Source of the DNA: Leptidea sinapis
Taxonomy: Eukaryota > Arthropoda > Insecta > Lepidoptera > Pieridae
Reading direction: 5' to 3'
Assembly: GCF_905404315.1 (NCBI RefSeq)
Contig: NC_066272.1
Coordinates: forward strand, 9,858,001 to 9,922,000
Length of the DNA stretch: 64,000 nucleotides
The notes below the pieces were generated by a model. That model was given only the letters and a program-made list of their open reading frames with translations, had not been told where the DNA came from and did no database searches. Below are positions 1 to 12,300 of this stretch, one piece after another; within the stretch, counting starts at the first letter, position 1; each line of letters begins with the position of its first letter. The translations under genes were made by a program, and so were the position numbers.

Positions 1-1527
1 GAATTATTTTGGATGATAACAAAATTGGCTTTTTATAACTGTTGTGGCATGTTATAATGTTGTTTTAATTATGAAATAAATAGGTACTTCCTTCAAATTT
101 TAGGCTTTTATATTTTTTTTTGTTTCTTCTTTCATTTCATTGTTGTATTTGAAATATTTATTTGAACTTTACTTTTCCTATTTTATACGCGAAGATAACA
201 ATAGCAAGATCATTACAGTGTATGTTAGTAAGTTTAAAATAGTTACTTGGGGACACGGATTATAGTTACGCAAAACATTATATTTTCATAATTACATTTT
301 ACAATTTCCAAATCATACCATTAGAAACACACATGGGTATGGGTATCTACTTACATTGCTTAAGATGATATTAATGTAAGTATGAATGTTATCAATCAAA
401 CCATTATGCTATTTTGATGTCATCATGTAATATTGTATTGCAGTGTAACCCTCGGGGCGAGATGTTTGCCAGCATCTCGAGTTCTATCATGGGAAAGTTT
501 CGATTCGACAGTTCTTTCAGTGACAACAGTAGTGTTCAGGTTCGCCACATTAGTTACAATAATAATTATGTTTGTACATCATTCACAACAAGCCTAACGC
601 ACGTTTCACTTTACATCAGCTTACAGCCATTATCACACTGATGAAATTGTTGCTATACGCGCCATCTAGTTTATTAAACTTGTACTATGTTAATATCGAC
701 GGTTCTCCCTAGATGTCGTGATTCACAAACATGTGTTAGCGAACATTTTTTTTAAGGATGAGAATACGTATTAACATTTTGCGCCTTGAAAAAAGGCCCA
801 TATGTCGGTCTCGAATCTCGATCACGCGGACGCGGTAGGTAACTCGAAAGTTTTCCAGTGAAGCCGAGCGGAGGCCGTGGTAGCCAAGCTGGGGCCGTGT
901 AGGCCAGAATCCAACCTGTGAATAACTATTACAATTAATGTGAGATTATATGTTTGGATGTTTTTACTCAACCGTTCCAAAGCGGCTTAATGATCATAAT
1001 GAATTTTACACATATATGCTTGATAACCATTTATGTTCCCGACAATCCTGTAGGATTGTCTGGAGTTTCAACGCGGACAAAGTCGCTAGTAGCAGCTAGT
1101 AATGTAATTGTTAAAGGTATAATGTGTTATTATAATATGTTATTATAGTTTTTCCCAAGTGGTGGGAAGTGATAAAATACCCTTGTGTGTAAATTAACTT
1201 GTTCATTAACAATTATACGAAATTTTATAATCAAACAGCCGCTGTTTATATGCCTAATTTGTTATCATTCTTGCACTTGTTAAGGCGTAGCTGTATAACA
1301 AATGTTTATGTATTGTAAGTTAAAGGTTTAACTACAAATTAAAATACACTGATAAAACTAATTAAAATCCCAAGGTCTTGATTGGAATTAAACATTTTTG
1401 TACTCCTAATTATAATAAAAATGGGGGTTATTTCAAAATTCCATTAGCTAAAATTGACAATTAAATAGAAAGATAATAATTGACGGGTAATACCTGTTGT
1501 ACGAAGTTTATACGCTATATGCATTGC
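1..1527. other. Intergenic, no gene seen
   Basis: AT-rich. Short ORFs (for example 414-641) show no domain. A GC-richer patch at 780-915 (CGATCACGCGGACGCGGTAG) has no clear meaning. Confidence 0.5.
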
Positions 1528-1642
1528 TGTTCAGAATTCCTGATTGACCCCAAATCCTGAGCGGCCGCGGCACTGCATTGTAATGGGCCGGGTGTACCAC
1601 ATACCATCCGGTGAACGGCGCCACGTTTGTATAAAAAGACAC
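1528..1642 (+). mobile_element. SINE fragment (3' part)
   Basis: Matches the tail half of the abundant SINE seen complete at 7839-8150: the GAGCGGC...GCACTGCATTGTAATGG block and the region before the A-rich end. Damaged, with a small insertion near the start. Confidence 0.6.
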
Positions 1643-1667
1643 TTGGCTTGTGTTGTTCTGATGATTA

Positions 1668-2110
1668 CATTCATTCATTCATTCATTCATTCATTAGGTA
1701 CTTATATAGATAAAATAAAAATAAAATAAGCCTTTATTGATGTTACTAATAATATATTTTTTTAAATATATTATATCCTTAACTAATTGCTTACGATTTT
1801 TTAACAGCTTGTTCTTCGACATAGGCTTCCTCCAAAGACTTCAACCTTTCTCTCTCTCTCGCCATTCTTATCCATTCTGGGTCAGCCACTCTCTTAAGGT
1901 CATCCTCTCATCGTTTTATTTGTCGCCCTTTGCTTCTTTTGCATTCTCGTGGATACCACTCCGTTATGATTTTTGTCCATTTTTCGCTTTTGTCACGTAG
2001 CATATGTCCCGCCCATTTCCACTTTAATGTTTTGCACATAGTTTTGGCATCTTTGAATTTAGTTGTACTCTTAATTTTTGTTAGTTTTATTTTCAAAAAA
2101 AAAGAAAAGA
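1668..2110 (-). mobile_element. RTE-type LINE 3' end with (CATT)n tail
   Basis: Minus-strand reading from 2096 gives KTLKWKWAGHMLRDKSEKWT, then KIITEWYPRE; after a stop, DDLKRVADPEWIRMARERER and LEEAYVEEQAVKK. This is the C-terminal end of insect RTE-like reverse transcriptases. The tetranucleotide repeat at 1671-1697 sits at the 3' side, as simple-repeat tails do in RTE elements. Truncated at the 5' end, one stop. Confidence 0.7.
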
Positions 2111-2196
2111 AAAGATTAGGTATGTGTCTTGCTGTAAATACTGAAACAAAAAAAAATAAATTCTATTGCATATAACATCTATTACTTTAACGTGTG

Positions 2197-3060
2197 TCAG
2201 TTTAACACATAAATATAAAACAATTTAAAACATAAAAAGTTTATTCGGAGTGGTCTCCATTGGCTGCAAATGGTCCTTAAACGTTGAGGCCATAAATAGA
2301 AGCACGACCTCTTTCCATGGGAAAATTCTTCACTGTCAATCGTACAGATTGTTTTAGGGACTCTTAAATTATCATGGCGTTTAGAGCAAGCGGTCCTCTC
2401 TAAAATTGACCATAAATCATAATCCAGCGGATTAAGATCGGGACTAGACGACGGCCGGTCTTCAGCTCTGAAGGAGTCCGAAACTTTCGTTTCCAACCAA
2501 GACTGCGTAGACCGAGCTTTATGACCCCGCGCCGAGTCTTACTGGAAGGACCATTCTTGGTTATTGAACATGCTGTTGTTAAGGGCCTACCTCCACTACC
2601 TTCTCAAGAATGGTATCTTGACAATAAACCTATGTTTATAATCACTTGGTACTTAAGAAATGTCCAGTACGTCTCTTATAGCCTGCAAGTCCCACGTGAT
2701 GTTTTAAAATACGCGACATGGTTCCTGGTGATATCTTCATCTCCCGAGATAAAATAATTTGCTTTCGGACAGGATTCTTTCGAATTATTTCCCATACTGC
2801 TTTGGCCACCTTTTTCGTACGAACACTACGTGAACGGCCAGATCTTTTTCTGTCACAAACAAAGGAGGTCTCATTGTACCTATATGTTAATAGGAAATTA
2901 ATATGGCTATTGCCCGGTACTAAAACATTTTACTAATACCAAGCGTATGGAGAGTTTTAAAAATTGCATTTGGCTCCATACCTACTTTGCGTAATGCAAT
3001 TCAATAAGGACACAAACAGCGTTTCGGTTCTCGTTATCACCAAGCTCCATTTTAATATCG
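2197..3060 (-). pseudogene. Dead mariner relative (DD37D, maT-like) transposase
   Basis: Minus-strand reading from 3050 begins MELGDNENRNAVCVLIELHY. A helix-turn-helix piece (KEMKISPGTMSRILKHHVGL) follows at 2680-2750, then YKRRTGHF. The catalytic core follows an internal deletion around 2600-2660: QDTILEKVVE, NNQEWSFQ, an in-frame stop, then DSARGHKARSTQSW. The C-terminal part is open (2496-2197) with SSPDLNPLDYDLW. The second and third aspartates are 37 residues apart, as in maT-type elements. Frameshifts, stops and the deletion make it inactive. Terminal repeats were not found. Confidence 0.8.
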
Positions 3061-3339
3061 CAAAATATTGTACAATGTATTGGCGCCAAAATGAGAAAAC
3101 TCAATGAACAATCATATAAAAATGACAGATTCCAAATACATGTGTAATATTTTGTTTATTTTTAATTGTAACAGTAATTATGGCCAGACTAAGTATTTTC
3201 ATATTCTTAGAATTTCTACCGAAGTAAAACTACGTTTTAAATTGTTAATTAGATCTAAATAATTCTGTTTTTGTCGCATACCATACTTCACACGGTCTGT
3301 TATATTTAGTTTGAAAGTGTCAAAAGTTAAAGCCACAAC

Positions 3340-3505
3340 CTGAGAGTTGATAAAAAAAAGCAAACAGAATTTTATAGCGAGGCGGTACTCGAACGGTTAG
3401 CTCGGTTAGAGCACCGGCACGGAACGCCGGAGGTCGTGGGTTCGAGTCCCGTCATCGTCCCGTCATCGTTCATAAAATTCTGTTTTTCAAATTTTATTTG
3501 TGTCA
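3340..3505 (+). repeat. tRNA-like dispersed repeat, degenerate copy
   Basis: Core 3381-3472 resembles the tRNA-like body at 30659-30730 but has a shortened D loop and an 11-base duplication near the 3' acceptor strand, so it cannot be a working tRNA. The same flanks as at 30.6 kb occur here (CAACCTGAGAGTTGA on the left, CAAATTTTATTTGTG on the right), which shows a mobile or duplicated unit rather than a lone tRNA gene. Confidence 0.7.
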
Positions 3506-5724
3506 AAAGTTAAATACGTCCCTGTTGAGTTAGGCCAATGGGTTTACTTTTCAAAACTCGCACGAATATTTCCTAGGTAAAACGTTTAATGAACCAATCA
3601 CGGCGAAGAATTAGGCAGTATAGTGAAACGAATGGCAAATATTTTAAATTAAATTAAATTAAATCAAATGATTTCAAATTAGTATACAAAAAGTCAGTAT
3701 TGACAAATAATATAATTTCATTACAATTATTATTGATTCCAAACAATATTTAGCTTGTTATTTCGAAGTTTACGCGGGTCTAGTAGATCAGTGTACATAC
3801 CTATTTATGTCCTATATATGTCAAATACATCCACAATCAAAAGTTCTTGGCTGGCATTTACAGAAAGACTTCCTATTCGCGTGCGTTGGTCCCACGGGAT
3901 GTTCGTATGTACGTTGTAATAAGACAATGTTCCTGTGTGTGTTCCCAGCTCCATACTCAATTACGCCAGACATTTTCAACTACACTCTTTATTTCACAGC
4001 TCATACAGTCATTCCCTACTCAAATCATGCATGTGTGAGTGTTCTATTTCTGCTATCCTGACCTGTACATGTGTGTGCCGTGCCTCCGCGCATGTGAGTG
4101 TGCTGCCAATGAAGTCACTTATTCTCAAACTGTCACGATAAAAAAATGTTTAACCGTCGCTACCAAAGATGTAAATACATAACTGTATGTACAGTTTTCA
4201 CCTGGGGCAGTACCACCAAACCTATTTCATTCATAGAACGAGGTGCACTAGAAATAAAATTGTGTTCGGGTTGGAGGGTATAAGTAATTAAAGGGAAAGG
4301 TGTAAAGGTACATGAGACGGTTTACCTCGAGGATGTTTTGCATTTTGCTACGTTCTAGTTAGCTTCGTGATGGATTACGACTTAAGGCTAGGTACCGAGT
4401 CAACAGCTTTGAGGAATCGAACGGAGCTATGTAACCTCTCTCGCACAAAATATCGCCATAGTTTTAATTCAGATTTAGAAGCATTTTTAATTAATTACAA
4501 ACAAAATACAATTTTCTTTACATAACTATGTCATGTTAAATAGTATTGGTGTACAATTAATAAATTTTTGTACAATTTTTATCTAGAACTAGATCAAGTA
4601 ATTAGCATGGCTCCAACTGTAACTGTGTGGTATTTTGGTCTTTTTTTTTAATGAATTTTCTTCTCATATTCTGTAGATATCCAATTATTGTTTGTAATAA
4701 TATTAGCTTTATGTAAACCCTCAAGAAATGGTTTCAATTACTCGCTATTTCATATTTCTTGGGATAGCGGCCTTAAACATATTCTACTGTTATGGGCTGA
4801 GTACGGAGCAACTGTCACTCTATCAGACTCCTTCGAGGATTAGGATTGAGTATAGTGGGTGACCTGTTAAGGGTTCTGTATCCGAGGGGCAACAAGAAGT
4901 ATAATATAGTGTTATATCTTGTACGATTCCGACTTCGCATTTGACTGTTTTTTTTATATGAATTTTTCACAACGGATTGTACGCGAAATACGCTTTGGTA
5001 AGAAATGTTTTAGGGTAGGTATATTATATGTAAATACGATTGGTTATTTAGCACACCATTCCGATATACGAGCGCTTATCAATTTAATAAATTGAAACAT
5101 TCCTTGGTCGCAGATATGACAAAGCGGATGTTACTCATTTCAATACTAAGTTTGTAGTGTAATGTTATTGCTGAATGTATAAATATCAGTTATAGCAAGG
5201 CGTGTTTCATTTAAATTTCGAACAGTAATCGACGAATAAAACAAGCGGCGAGTCGAGTTAACTTATCAGATTTGCCACCATGTTACTTTTTAATACTTTT
5301 GTTAATTATGATTTTAACTCACTTAGCGGCCATTTTGGAGTGTGCTATCGCGTTCTTTTATTTTTTGTTGATATTGTTCAATATTAGTTCATTTAAAATT
5401 TCTCTCTGTGAGTTTTCTAGCTGCTTCGGTTCGGGACGGATAGAACGACATCAAAATAAAGCTATTAGACGAAATAGAATGAGTTTTTTTTAGCGAGGAG
5501 AGTGAAAGAGACCTGTCAAATTTACTTTACATGCGGACTAGGCCTAATAATACAATCCCTTTTGGTTGTTATTGTTATCAGAGCACAGTTGAATTATATC
5601 GCTAATTATTTTGATATTTGTATATTGTTATGCAGATGTTCAATTAGAATTATATTTTGTCGTCAAAATAAATAATAAAATAATTAATCAGTACAATGAA
5701 CACTTTTCGACACATAATTTTCTC
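3506..5724. other. Intergenic, upstream of RUSC-like gene
   Basis: No gene, RNA or clear repeat recognised. Contains an AAATT run at 3648-3665. Part of it may belong to the RUSC control region. Confidence 0.45.
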
Positions 5725-5894
5725 ATACCAATATTTGATAGGATCTTGTTAACCGCAAAAATGAAAATAATTCATAGGATATTATTTTTTTATCATATAT
5801 TTTAGTTTCCCTTTGTTACGGAACATATAAAAATACTCGAGATTATATTTAATGACTTATTTGCAGCTATTCAATAAGTCTGGCACTAATAACC
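5725..5894 (+). repeat. Direct repeat A flanking RUSC exon 1
   Basis: Shares ordered blocks with 7374-7517. The last 53 bases (TTTAATGACTTATTTGCAGC within) differ at about three positions. Copy A is about 40 bases longer. Function unknown: a duplicated control segment or two copies of a mobile repeat. Confidence 0.6.
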
Positions 5895-6318
5895 GGGTAA
5901 ACTAATTATCTAATTTATTTGTTTTCGCATCGTCATTTACATATCAGATAAATATGTGTAACAATTTACAAATGCAATTGATAATCCGACAGACATTTAC
6001 AACAACTTGTTGACGAGTGAGGACTGATCGTTTCTTACCGATCTGTGAACTTTGAGAACCGCAAGCGGTAGCTAAAATTGAATTGTTGTACCCATTGGCT
6101 CAGTAGCGCCCGGGTCTTCAGAAGTACCAGTGTTCTATCGTGAACGATGTGTTCTTTAATTTTCTGTTTGCTTTGTGACAAATTAATAATTTCCTATGAA
6201 CTGATAAGTAGTTGTGTGTGCGTTAGATAAACTTTTCGGACGCTCACAAGGACTAATTAAAGACGTTATAAACTGCGTGTGGCATTTTTCATGGTGTGTG
6301 TGTTATAAACGTTTTAAA

Positions 6319-6369
6319 ATGGGTGTGACAGAGTTTGATTGGGATTCCTGTAATGGAGGATATTATTCA
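6319..6369 (+). CDS. RUSC-like exon 1 (start codon)
   Basis: Encodes MGVTEFDWDSCNGGYYS and ends at TCA|GTGAGT in phase 0. It joins exon 2 (GGACAAGAA, Gly-Gln-Glu) in frame. The 3.5 kb intron that follows is why this small exon is easy to miss. It could be one of several alternative first exons, since exon 2 has in-frame methionines of its own at 9907 and 9916. Confidence 0.7.
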
Positions 6370-9300
6370 GTGAGTGTTTTTTAGTCTTATGAGTTTTTCA
6401 TGTCTTTCAGTTGTAGTTTTAGATAAATTATAAGTTTTATTCTTCAACATAAACATAACAGTATATTGTGAACAATAATAGTAGGAATATTTGATCACGA
6501 ATTCTCATCAAAATTATAAAAGCGCATTATTATGTTAGGATGGGCGGTGATCACCTAGAATCACAAAGTGAGCACCTTGTTCACTCTTTAACTCCTAAAA
6601 AGCGGGGAAGTTTAAAATGAATATAAACTGTTAATTCAACTTTATCCCATTGCGATAAATTACTATTAAATATTATATGTGATAATTATTCATCAAAATA
6701 GTTTACGCTGACTTGATTAAAATATGCATTTCATAGTATTGTGAGAGATGCGTTTCATGTTTACGAATTACCACAGTTTCAAGAGGGTTAGGTATTCGGT
6801 GTTATTCTAGAATATTTATCAAATTGAAGTCATTAGTCAGTACATGTTTAGTTTCAGTTGTCCCTCTCATATCTGTTTCTAAAAGACAGAGACAACACTG
6901 CCCTTAAGTTGTTATTAGAAAAAAATATTTTCATCGAATACTGAACAACAATCGTTCTTGTATCTCCTACGGCCCTCGGGACGTGTGACGTATACAGTAT
7001 GAGTAACTTGTTTGATTTGTGACCTCATTTATGACAGGAAAAGGAATTAAATTGATAACACCCACCCGCATACCCATGTACAATTCAACATTCAATACTA
7101 ACGTTATATTGCGCACAATATTGTCCAACGTTTTAACCTCTCCCGTTAATTGAAAACGTCTGATCAAAGCTAAATAAATATATGTTTTTCCTGTTTTTTA
7201 ACTATTGTAAACATATGACGGATGCTTTTAAAATGCTGTACCTAATTTAGAATTATTAAAACTACATCAACCGTCAATCGATCCAGAATATGTATTCCAA
7301 TTTGTCAATCTTAATTTCCAATTGATATAAATTTATTATGTGTTTTGTTTAAAATCTTCAAAATTCAGATAAGTACCAATATTTGGTATGATCTTGTTAC
7401 TCACAAAATTTCATAAAAGTAATTCATAAGTTATTATTTTAGTATAATTTATATTAGTTTCGCTATTATATTTAATGACTTATTTGCAGCTATTCAATAT
7501 GTCTGGTACTAATAACCTCGAAATCTCAAAATAACAGATTCCATATTTGATTTAAGAAACCCAATTAAAACATTCAAGCTTCAAGCTTTATCCTTTACGG
7601 ATATTTTTCAAACGTCACATCAAAGCTCCTAAAACTAAAAATTTAAGTGCATTTGGTTCTAATTTCTATAACAAGCCAACGCCGTAGCCCAAATTAGACT
7701 TAACAACCTCAGGCGCATGTTTATGTTCAAATCGCGGCTATGTTTCGTAATGTTTCCGGGAATGATCTCTAGAAGCAAACCCATAAACATCACGTATGTA
7801 GCTTTGCTTTACAAAAAGCATTTGATACTATAACTCACACCAGTGGGAAGCTCCTTTGCACAGGATGCCGGCTAGATTATGGGAACGGCGCCTATTTCTG
7901 CTATGAAGCAGTAATGTGTAAGCATTACTGTGTTTCGGTCTGAAGGGCGCCGTAGCTAGTGAAATTACTGGGCAAATGAGACTTAACAAACTTGAGTCTC
8001 AAGGTGATGAGCTCAGTTGTTGTACTGCTCAGAATTTCTGGGTCTTTCAAGTATCCTGAGCGGCAATGCATTGTAATGGGCAGGGCGTATCAATTACCAT
8101 CAGCTGACCGTCTGGCACTTCTCGTCCCTTATTTTCATAAAAAAGAAACAAAAAGTATTTGATACTGTAGCTAACTGAAACTGTTTATTGTATTGTTACA
8201 GTGGGTATGTATGAGTAAATTTTTACAAGATGCATATTAAAACTTAATTAAAAGTGTTAGTTACTTATCTAAATATGACCAAAGTGTATTAATTAATGTT
8301 GAAGTAGAAAAGTACATCGTCTATAACATGCTATTGATTATACATATACGAGGGGAGGTCAAAAAGTTCGCGGAATGACTGGGAAAAAAGATGAAATGAT
8401 ACATTATGTTATTTTTCCTTTTCAATATATTCCCCCTTAACACGAATACATTTTTGGGATCTGGCATATAACTTATTAATACCGTCGAAAAAATAGGTTT
8501 TGTCTTGGGCGTCAAAATACGCCGAAATCGCCGACTTGACTTCATCATCGTCTCTAAATTTTTTTCCACGCAGCTCTTTCTTCATCTTTGGGAATAAATA
8601 AAAATCGCTAGGGGCCAGGTCTGGACTGTAGGGTGGATGGCGTAGTTGTTCAAAACCGCATCGATGAATGGCAGCCGTCGCAACATGACTCGTGTGAACG
8701 GGCGCGTTGTCGTGCAAAAGGAGTACACCTTTTGTCAGTTTTCCTCTTCTTTTTTCTTTAATAGCTTCTTTTAATCGGTCCAATAGGGAAGCGTAGTACT
8801 CTCCCGTTATAGAAACACCACGTTCTTTATAATCGATCAAAAGAATACCTTCAGTATCCCAAAAAATAGTCGCCATGATCTTTCCGGCCGATTGCGACAC
8901 TTTAAATTTTTTTGGGGGTGGTGTGCCTTTTTTGTGCCACTGCATCGACTCCTGCTTTGACTCAGGCTCATAGTGGTGAACCCAAGTTTCATCACCGGTT
9001 ACAATTCGGGCCATAATTTCTTCCCTAACTTCTCCACAGCGGTCCAAATACTCGCGGGAACAGTTGACGCGCTCACGTTTTTGCAGCGGCGTGAGCATTC
9101 TCGGGACCCACCTTGAACACACTTTACTCATGCCAAGATGTTGATGAAGAATATTTAAAATTGTGGTTTCTGATACTCCAACTGATGCTGCAAGTTGTTT
9201 CTTCTTCAACCTTCCGTCTTCCAATACAAGTTTTTCAACTTTTTCAATGATTTCCGGCGTAGTGGCCTCAATGGGCCGTCCAGGTCGAGGATCATCTTCA

Positions 9301-12300
9301 ATTGACTCCCTTCCTTGCTTGAAAAGGCCGTGCCATTTGTAAATCATGGTTTTACCAGGAGCAGAGTCTCCGTAAACAGCTAACATCTCTTGCAAAATAG
9401 TTTGAGGCGTTTTTCCTTGTTTGGTGAGGAACTTTACGACGGCGCGATGTTCAATTTTCTCCATAGTGGCTAGTTTGTTCCCGATTTACTTGTTCACTCG
9501 TTTGTAACTCGAAAGCTAATGACCCAATTAGGCTAGAAATTGGCATATATAGTAATTATGAGTTACTCAAGTAGCGGCTACCTGGAGGAGCGACCTCACC
9601 CCCGCCAACCCCGCCATTCCGCGAACTTTTTGACCGCCCCTCGTAGATGTCTCGTTGTAACAAATACTCCTCTCATCGGTGAAATCTCTAAATTCCGTTT
9701 AAACCAAAAAATATTTTCTGTCCCCTGATTTAATTAAATAGTATGAAATCTATGCGAGAATTAGTTCGTCAATAATTTGTTAATATAGAGCATGTTAAGA
9801 GCACACTCTTACATAATATACACAAACAGGAGTCAGTTAGATTTAACTTCAGATATTTGATAGCAGCTATGTATTTCTTCAACAGGGACAAGAATCCGTC
9901 GGCTCGATGAATACCATGTCGATATGCAAATCGGAACTGCTATTTTCACCTGTGAAGGAAGCAGCGCACGGTGTCCACTTCAGCGTTGATAGTCTTGACT
10001 GCGAACTGCCAACAGAACAAGACCTTATTCTTACGTGTCAAGCTAATAAAGACAACTATACGATCGCCTTTGAGGGGAGCCTCACCATTTACTCCGAGGA
10101 CAGTGAGTGTGCTGAACTAACCGTGAATCAAAAACATGGTAAGTCAATAAAACAGGTTGCCTACTCCTGGTTTACGAAAGACTTATAGAAACAATGTGAT
10201 AAGCTTCGACTAAAATTTATTAATCTTTTCAGACAAACTGGCTAAAGACGAAACGCATATAATAGAATTAGATAGTGATGAAAGAACGCGCAGGAATTTA
10301 GAATTATTAGAAAGATGTAAGAAATTAACAAATAAATTAACAACATCTATGGCTAAAAGTGATTTTGCATTAACCACTTGGAGTAAGCTTAAGAATCAAA
10401 ATAGCCAATCGCCGCTACAAAGGTGGGTAGTGCAATTTTGTTTATGTAAATTTCTTCGTATTATTTAATAGTTCTAATTCAATATTATTATCTAGGCATC
10501 CGTCTGGAAATAACAACGAGAACAGTAATGAATCCACTGATGTTTCAAATGAAATGAACAATTCTGTAATCAAAAGTCAAAGTCTACCCAATTTATATAG
10601 AAGAAAACTAATGAGTAGTTCAATAAATTCGGCAGCGTTAAGCAACTCAACGGTTGGTAGTAGCAAAATTATGATAATCAAATTAATTAACAGAGCGCCT
10701 TAACTACTAATTGCATTTAAACTGTTAATTTATTTTTTTAGGTCGATTCCTTCACCGCAAATCAAAGGTTAAATCCTACATGCTTGAAAGTATACGATGT
10801 TTCACAAAATCGCTCTTCAACTGGAAGCCAGCACTCTGAACCTATGAGCACGTCAACAGATAACCAAACTTCATCGGATAAAAGTCAGTCAAAACAACAG
10901 TCGTTTAACCTAGTTAAACTTTTTATGAAGCAAAAAAGTACAAGCAACGAAGGAATAGTTGGAATTGACCAACTAGATCGATCTGAATGTTGGCCGTCTA
11001 GTTCTGGAGGTGAAAGTGGCGAATCTCTTGGTGAAAATAGATTGGAGGATTCGAAAACTTTCCTAAGCGATCGACCCAAAGCTGAATTACCGTTTGAAGC
11101 TATCGAAGAATCATCGTCGTTGGTTTATGAGGAAATAAAATCTGCAAACCCGAGCAGCAGAGTATATGATGAAGTATTAATAGAAGAAGAAGAATCAGAC
11201 GGCGCTAAGTTGAGTGATAGTGAAAACAACCTATATGCTGTAGTAAACAAGCCCCGAATTAAGAGAACGAGTACAAATATGATGAATAGTCCGTCTAGGC
11301 TACGCCACAATAGGAAGTCATGCTCATCACATTCTTCAGCGACAAGTGTTAGTATTTCAAGCTGTTCTGAATCTGATGGTACGCAAATAACTAGAATGAA
11401 TAAATTTATACACAGAGAACCTAGTGATACAAAATCTACCTCTACGCATATTGAAGTTAACACTGAAGACAAAAGTATGCAAACGTCTAATATCCAAACA
11501 AGCATTTCCCACGACTGCCGAGAATTGCTGAATATTGTTGAACCTTCTTTTTTGAAAAAGTTAAAAGAAGGTGACTGTGAGAAGCCTGTGTTTGTTTTGT
11601 ATCCAAATTACACCCTCCCAGATATCGGTTTTTTGAATGGAAGGCCAAATATTTTCTTAAATCCGTTAAAAGTTAACCTTTCTTCTAAATCAACAGACAG
11701 TAAAAGGAATCGCAATCCAATAAAGAGCAAAAGGCCGTTCTCTTGTAACGATTTGGAGTTACTAAAGAAAAAAGGTTTGGGGCACATCAGAGATTGGGAT
11801 TCCCTTAATTTCTTGCTACCTACTGAATGCAAGCAGCTTTTGTCAGAAGTACCTGAACTTCGCCAACATATTAAAGATAAAGATGTTAATTTAAAATGTA
11901 CGAGTAAATATTGCAATATGGCGCCATCTCCTAAGTATAGAAACAGGCCAATGAGTTGTGATTGTAACAATTTGGCTGGAAATACAACTGTTTCATCAAG
12001 TTCAAGTACTGCAACTCAACCCTCGTCAGGCTATCGTGGATCGTCTACTATGCTTACGGATTCATCGGCACAGAATAGTCCTGCCCCGGCGGGCAACTTC
12101 AATCCTTTATTTGTATATCGTTACGATAGTGCCACAAGCTCTGAAGCTAGCGTAGGACACGATGGTACAAGAAATAATCCAAATATACAGAGACGAGGTG
12201 ATCAAAACCGGTTAGCCAAACATGGTGAACTAGTTCCGCCCAGACCGCCGCTACCCAAAGGCATATTAAGAAAATCTTTAGATAAAACACGTAAATGCAA

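Noticed and set aside
1671..1697. (CATT)n as a CRISPR-like or satellite array
   Set aside because: A tetranucleotide simple repeat with no spacers; it fits the tail of the neighbouring RTE fragment.
5272..5493. 73-codon hydrophobic plus-strand ORF upstream of RUSC
   Set aside because: Phe/Leu-rich from AT-rich DNA, no signal of selection visible and no partner exons.
8321..8569. Second minus-strand ORF overlapping the transposase
   Set aside because: Frame shadow running through the inverted repeat; no motifs.
11125..11970. Two minus-strand ORFs of 120-126 codons
   Set aside because: Antisense shadows of RUSC exon 5, with odd Leu/Ser-rich composition and no domain.
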